From positions 1 through 16,362 of the forward strand of contig JAKALX010000026.1 of NCBI GenBank assembly GCA_021823905.1: a stretch of 16,362 bases of DNA. Reading direction: 5' to 3'. Made by a program: the position numbers and the translations under genes. Positions 13,770 through 16,362 of the stretch are shown piece after piece (position 1 is the first letter of the stretch; each line of letters starts with the position of its first letter). Origin of the DNA: Chloroflexota bacterium (GTDB lineage: Bacteria; Chloroflexota; Dehalococcoidia; Tepidiformales; Tepidiformaceae). The notes under the pieces were generated by a model, which saw only the letters and a list, made by a program, of their open reading frames with translations, made no database searches and was not told the DNA's origin.

Positions 13770-14471
13770 TCACCCCAGCGAAAGGATTCGCTCGCAGTTC
13801 GGGCACTGCGCCAGTGCATCCGATGAGAAGGCCCGCTTCCGCATCCCCTCCGGGATCATGACCCGGCAGCCGCTACAGACGCCGGCCCGCAGATGGGCGA
13901 CCGCCATCCCTCCCTTGCGCCGGCGCACGTCCTCGTACAGCTGCAACGACCGTGGCGCGAGCCGGCCCTGCTGCTCTTCCCGCCTGCCCTGGGTTCTCGC
14001 GATCAGGTCCGACAGCCGCTTCGACTCGCGCCGGAGATCCTGCTGGTCTCGCTCCCAGATCGCCTCGCATCGCGCCACTGCCTTCGCGGCCCGGCCTCGT
14101 TCGCGCTCGGTGATCTCCGCGCGCGAGAAGACCTCCAGCAACTGCTCCTCAAAACCAGCGCGGCGCTCCTTGAGCGAGCCCAGCTCGTGCTGGATGCTGC
14201 TCAGTTCCTTCGGGTTCTTCACCGAGCCGTCGTAGAGCCGCCGCTCCTCGGGCTCGATCTTCGCGGTCAACGCCTCGATTTGCGCCTCCAGCGCACGTTG
14301 CTCCTTGCGCACGGCCGCGAGCGCCGATTCCGTCACGCTCAACTCGCGGCGGGCGGCGTCGAGCTCGTCGCTCCCGCGAAGCCGCCGCTCGACATCCTCA
14401 AGCGCCGCCCGGTAGGCTGCCGCCTCGTCGTCGATTGCCTGGAGGGTGACGATTTCGCTGACCTGGGTCAC
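13770..14471 (-). CDS. C4-type zinc-ribbon coiled-coil protein (DUF164/PF02591; CdsZ-like)
   Basis: A 233-residue protein. Residues about 15-180 form a long, highly charged antiparallel coiled coil, including the family hallmark LYDGSVKNPKELSSIQHEL. The C-terminal zinc ribbon has CSGC (Cys199, Cys202) and CPNC (Cys223, Cys226), separated by the VMIPEGMRKR segment. Homologues include mycobacterial MSMEG_4306 (CdsZ) and Helicobacter HP0958/FlgZ; nucleic-acid or adaptor roles are proposed for the family. The start is taken as GTG at 14471, where family similarity begins (TQVSEIVTLQAID). AAGGTG 4 nt upstream is an unusually close ribosome site, and TAGGCT lies at 14505-14500. It is the first gene of the operon with the recombinase-like protein and RNase HI; in mycobacteria the homologue directly neighbours RNase HI. 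Confidence 0.88.
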   Translation of the reverse strand: MTQVSEIVTLQAIDDEAAAYRAALEDVERRLRGSDELDAARRELSVTESALAAVRKEQRALEAQIEALTAKIEPEERRLYDGSVKNPKELSSIQHELGSLKERRAGFEEQLLEVFSRAEITERERGRAAKAVARCEAIWERDQQDLRRESKRLSDLIARTQGRREEQQGRLAPRSLQLYEDVRRRKGGMAVAHLRAGVCSGCRVMIPEGMRKRAFSSDALAQCPNCERILSLG

Positions 14472-14499
14472 GATGCACCTTGGGCGGCCGGCCGTTCGG

Positions 14500-14505
14500 A
14501 GCCTA
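14500..14505 (-). promoter_or_regulatory. -10 TAGGCT for the zinc-ribbon / recombinase-like / rnhA operon
   Basis: TAGGCT on the minus strand lies 28 nt before the GTG at 14471. The 210-nt gap between the divergent zinc-ribbon and yceD genes (14472-14681) holds this hexamer and the yceD promoter, and no further gene. Confidence 0.35.
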
Positions 14506-14643
14506 ACCGCAACGCTAACACTAGCTGCCCGCCCGGCCCACGTAAACGGCACGACGCCACCTTTCCGCCCGCTCGCCCAGAAGAGTCACGCTCCCCCCAC
14601 CGTTATGGCGTCGAGCCCGAGCTGTCTGGTCCCGCGCCCCGGT

Positions 14644-14649
14644 TATACT
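14644..14649 (+). promoter_or_regulatory. -10 TATACT for the yceD-rpmF-fabD operon
   Basis: TATACT, identical to the element at 958, lies 32 nt before the yceD ATG. The leader carries GGAGAGG (14666-14672). Confidence 0.5.
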
Positions 14650-14681
14650 GGGAGCACCTCTGCTCGGAGAGGCGGCCACCC

Positions 14682-15179
14682 ATGCTCTTCAACGTTTCCC
14701 AACTGCTTCGCGAGCCCACGGGCGCCTCGCGCAACTACGTCCTGGATCCCGACGCACCGGTCCATCGCGGCGCCGTGGAGCTCGTTCGCGTGCCCGGTGG
14801 CGTTCTCGCCCGCTGCGAAGCCGACGTCCTGATCGAGGCCGAATGCAGCCGCTGCCTCGCCCCTTTCGCCTATCCGGCCCACATCGCGTTTGACGAGGTC
14901 TACGTCCAGCAGTACGACGTGGCGACCGGAGCGAAGCTGCCGCCGCCCGAAGAGGCCGACGCCTTCACCATCGGCGCGAGTCACGTGATCGACATTAGCG
15001 AGGCAGTCCGGCAATATTACGAGACGGCTGCAGCGATGCAGCCGCTTTGCCGGCCGGACTGTCCTGGGATTTGTTCGGAGTGCGGCCAGGACCTCAGCAT
15101 CGCGGCATGCACCTGCGACCGCGCGCCCCTGGACTCGCGCTGGGCCGCACTCGCCGCACTGCAGCGTTCGAATGGATAA
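14682..15179 (+). CDS. yceD: YceD family protein (DUF177)
   Basis: A 165-residue YceD/DUF177 protein, normal length. The family is almost always encoded just before rpmF and has been implicated in 23S rRNA maturation or accumulation. The first half ends in the conserved CSRCLAPF motif (an initial CxxC). The C-terminal half contains PLCRPDCPGICSECGQDLS, followed by CTCDRAPLDSRWAALAAL, the typical end of the family. Together these give a likely zinc site. The ATG at 14682 has GGAGAGG 9 nt upstream and a -10 at 14644. A frame open far upstream is an antisense shadow of the zinc-ribbon gene. The rpmF gene follows 20 nt later, so yceD and rpmF are presumably co-transcribed. Confidence 0.93.
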   Translation: MLFNVSQLLREPTGASRNYVLDPDAPVHRGAVELVRVPGGVLARCEADVLIEAECSRCLAPFAYPAHIAFDEVYVQQYDVATGAKLPPPEEADAFTIGASHVIDISEAVRQYYETAAAMQPLCRPDCPGICSECGQDLSIAACTCDRAPLDSRWAALAALQRSNG

Positions 15180-15199
15180 GGATCTGAAGGAGACCCGTC

Positions 15200-15397
15200 A
15201 TGCCACCGCTACCAAAGCGGAAATATCCGAAGTCCCGCCAGGGCAAGCGGCGCAGCCACCTCGCGATCAAGATGCCCCACATCGTCGATTGCCCGCGCTG
15301 CAAGAGCCCGCGGCTGGCACACCACGCCTGCCCGATCTGCGGCACGTACCGGGGCCGGGAAGCCATCACCATGCCGGCCCCCGAGCTCGAGAGCTAG
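15200..15397 (+). CDS. rpmF: Large ribosomal subunit protein bL32
   Basis: A 65-residue ribosomal protein bL32, a structural component of the 50S subunit. The basic N-terminus MPPLPKRKYPKSRQGKRRSH is characteristic. It is followed by a zinc ribbon in the C+ form: CPRC, a spacer with the conserved HHACPICGTYRGREAI, giving four cysteines (CxxC...CxxC). A good AAGGAGA (15187-15193) lies 6 nt before the ATG. Its position between yceD and a fatty-acid synthesis gene is the classic rpmF neighbourhood. Zinc-independent C- paralogues exist in some bacteria; this one retains all cysteines. Confidence 0.97.
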   Translation: MPPLPKRKYPKSRQGKRRSHLAIKMPHIVDCPRCKSPRLAHHACPICGTYRGREAITMPAPELES

Positions 15398-15414
15398 CGA
15401 AGCCCGCACGCGCG

Positions 15415-16362
15415 GTGGCGCCGCTCATCGCCTTCAGCGAGCCGGTCCAGCGCGATCGCGCGTTCGTTTTCCCCGGCCAGGGCGCCCAGTCCGTCGGCAT
15501 GGGCAAGGATCTCTACGATCAGTTCCCAACCGCCCGTGAGCTCTATGACCGCGCCGACGAGATCCTCGGCTTCAAACTCTCCACGCTCTGCTTCGAGGGC
15601 CCCGAGGACGAGCTCCAGCAGACGCGCAACGCCCAGCCCGCCATCGCCATCACCAGTCTCGCCCTCCTGAAGGTCGCCCTCGAAGTCTCACCCGAGCTGT
15701 CGCGCCGCCCGGCGTTTGTCGCCGGCCACTCGCTCGGCGAATATTCCGCGCTCGTTGCCACCGGAGCGTTGCCATTCGACGAAGCGATCCGCCTCCTTCG
15801 CGTCCGTGGCGAGCTCATGCAGGCCGCGGGCGAACGCAATCCGGGCACCATGGCAGCCATCCTCGGGCTCGACGTCTCCGACTGCGAAGATGTCTGCCGC
15901 GAGGCCGGCGCCGAGATTTGCAACGTCAACGCGCCTGGCCAGATCGTCATCGGCGGCCGCCGCGAGGCGGTCGTTCGCGCTCTGGACTACGCGAAGGCCC
16001 GCGGCGCCGTGAAGGTCATCCCCCTGAGCGTTTCGGGCGCCTTCCACAGCTCGCTGATGCGGCCCGCCGCTGACGGCATGGTGCAGCCGGTCGCCACGGC
16101 CGAGATCGGGGACTCGCCGATCCCGGTTGTCGCCAACTGCACCGCCACCGCGGTGACGGCGGGCGTCGCCATCCGCCACGAGCTCGTGGACCAGGTTTGC
16201 CGGCCCGTGCAGTGGAGCCGGACGGTCGAATTCCTTGGCGCGAACGGAGTCGAGACGTTCATCGAGTTCGGACCGGGGCGCGTGCTCACGGCGATCATCA
16301 AGCGCATGCTCCGCAAATCGGCCTGTGTCAACGTCAACGACGCGGCGTCCGTCCGCGTCGAG
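15415..16362 (+). CDS. fabD: Malonyl-CoA:ACP transacylase, open at the window's 3' edge
   Basis: 316 codons with no stop before the window ends; since FabD is about 310 residues, only a few are probably missing. It transfers malonyl groups from CoA to ACP for fatty-acid synthesis. Landmarks are FVFPGQGAQSVGMGKDLYD (17-35), NAQPAIAITSLALL, the nucleophile Ser106 in GHSLGEYSALV, Arg131 in LRVRGELMQ, CNVNAPGQIVIGG, and His211 in SGAFHSSLM completing the Ser-His dyad. The C-terminal FIEFGPGRVLTAIIKR is also typical. GTG at 15415 is the only plausible start after rpmF; it gives a roughly 15-residue extension before the conserved region and has no good Shine-Dalgarno site, so the true start is uncertain. 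It follows rpmF by 17 nt; the plsX and fabH genes common in this neighbourhood are absent from between them. Confidence 0.95.
   Translation, partial: MAPLIAFSEPVQRDRAFVFPGQGAQSVGMGKDLYDQFPTARELYDRADEILGFKLSTLCFEGPEDELQQTRNAQPAIAITSLALLKVALEVSPELSRRPAFVAGHSLGEYSALVATGALPFDEAIRLLRVRGELMQAAGERNPGTMAAILGLDVSDCEDVCREAGAEICNVNAPGQIVIGGRREAVVRALDYAKARGAVKVIPLSVSGAFHSSLMRPAADGMVQPVATAEIGDSPIPVVANCTATAVTAGVAIRHELVDQVCRPVQWSRTVEFLGANGVETFIEFGPGRVLTAIIKRMLRKSACVNVNDAASVRVE

Noticed and set aside
13893..14681. Long upstream extension of yceD
   Set aside because: It runs antisense through the zinc-ribbon gene and has low-complexity composition; YceD homology, the ribosome binding site and the -10 all point to the ATG at 14682.
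1..16362. tRNA/rRNA genes, CRISPR arrays, riboswitches, replication origins
   Set aside because: No cloverleaf arms, regularly spaced repeats, recognisable aptamer cores or DnaA-box clusters were seen; intergenic gaps are short, the longest about 210 nt.

Overview
This is a GC-rich, gene-dense bacterial chromosome segment with no tRNA, rRNA, CRISPR array or recognisable insertion sequence. The mix of small-acid/acyl-CoA catabolic enzymes, a DUF1614 membrane protein, a FGLLP-type membrane protein and a yceD-rpmF-fabD cluster suggests a free-living Chloroflexota member (Dehalococcoidia/SAR202/Tepidiformia-like). That assignment is an inference from gene content; an actinobacterial or other high-GC host cannot be excluded from the sequence alone. 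Many promoters look the same: a TATACT/TAGGNT-type -10 hexamer sits 6-8 nt in front of the start codon, which suggests leaderless transcripts. Genes inside operons instead have ordinary Shine-Dalgarno sites.

Layout. 1-937: the C-terminal part of a polytopic membrane protein, then a small GC hairpin. 971-7459: a plus-strand catabolic operon encoding a TcuA-like FAD-dependent tricarballylate dehydrogenase, a small membrane protein, an MmgE/PrpD protein, an acyl-CoA dehydrogenase, a CaiB/BaiF CoA-transferase and a CitE-like CoA-ester lyase. 7460-8646: a possible 12-codon micro-ORF, a DUF3293 gene on the minus strand and a divergent RDD membrane protein. 8680-9486: an enoyl-CoA hydratase-like protein without the canonical glutamates, convergent with a DUF1614 membrane protein (9490-10146). 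10239-11894: a thiamine-diphosphate 2-hydroxyacyl-CoA lyase, closed by a perfect 13-bp bidirectional hairpin. 11955-14471: a minus-strand three-gene operon (C4 zinc-ribbon/coiled-coil protein, then a serine-recombinase-like protein, then RNase HI). 14682-16362: yceD, rpmF and fabD, the last open at the window edge.

How the genes work together. The 971-7459 operon can be read as oxidation of a small tri- or dicarboxylic acid, CoA activation, further dehydrogenation, and C-C cleavage into central metabolites. One reading is tricarballylate to cis-aconitate to itaconate to itaconyl-CoA to citramalyl-CoA to acetyl-CoA plus pyruvate. The hydration step is not obviously encoded in the operon. The 2-hydroxyacyl-CoA lyase and the enoyl-CoA hydratase-like protein belong to the same acyl-CoA theme but have their own promoters.

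The most unusual item is the recombinase-like gene at 12350-13765. It is full length (471 aa), with an intact recombinase DNA-binding domain, zinc ribbon and coiled coil. By eye, however, every catalytic residue of the resolvase domain is replaced: the Ser10 and Arg8, 45, 68 and 71 equivalents are Gly, Val, Asp, Thr and Gly. It is tightly coupled between a zinc-ribbon gene and an RNase HI gene, a pair that is also adjacent in mycobacteria. It therefore looks like a domesticated, non-catalytic nucleic-acid-binding protein rather than a mobile element.
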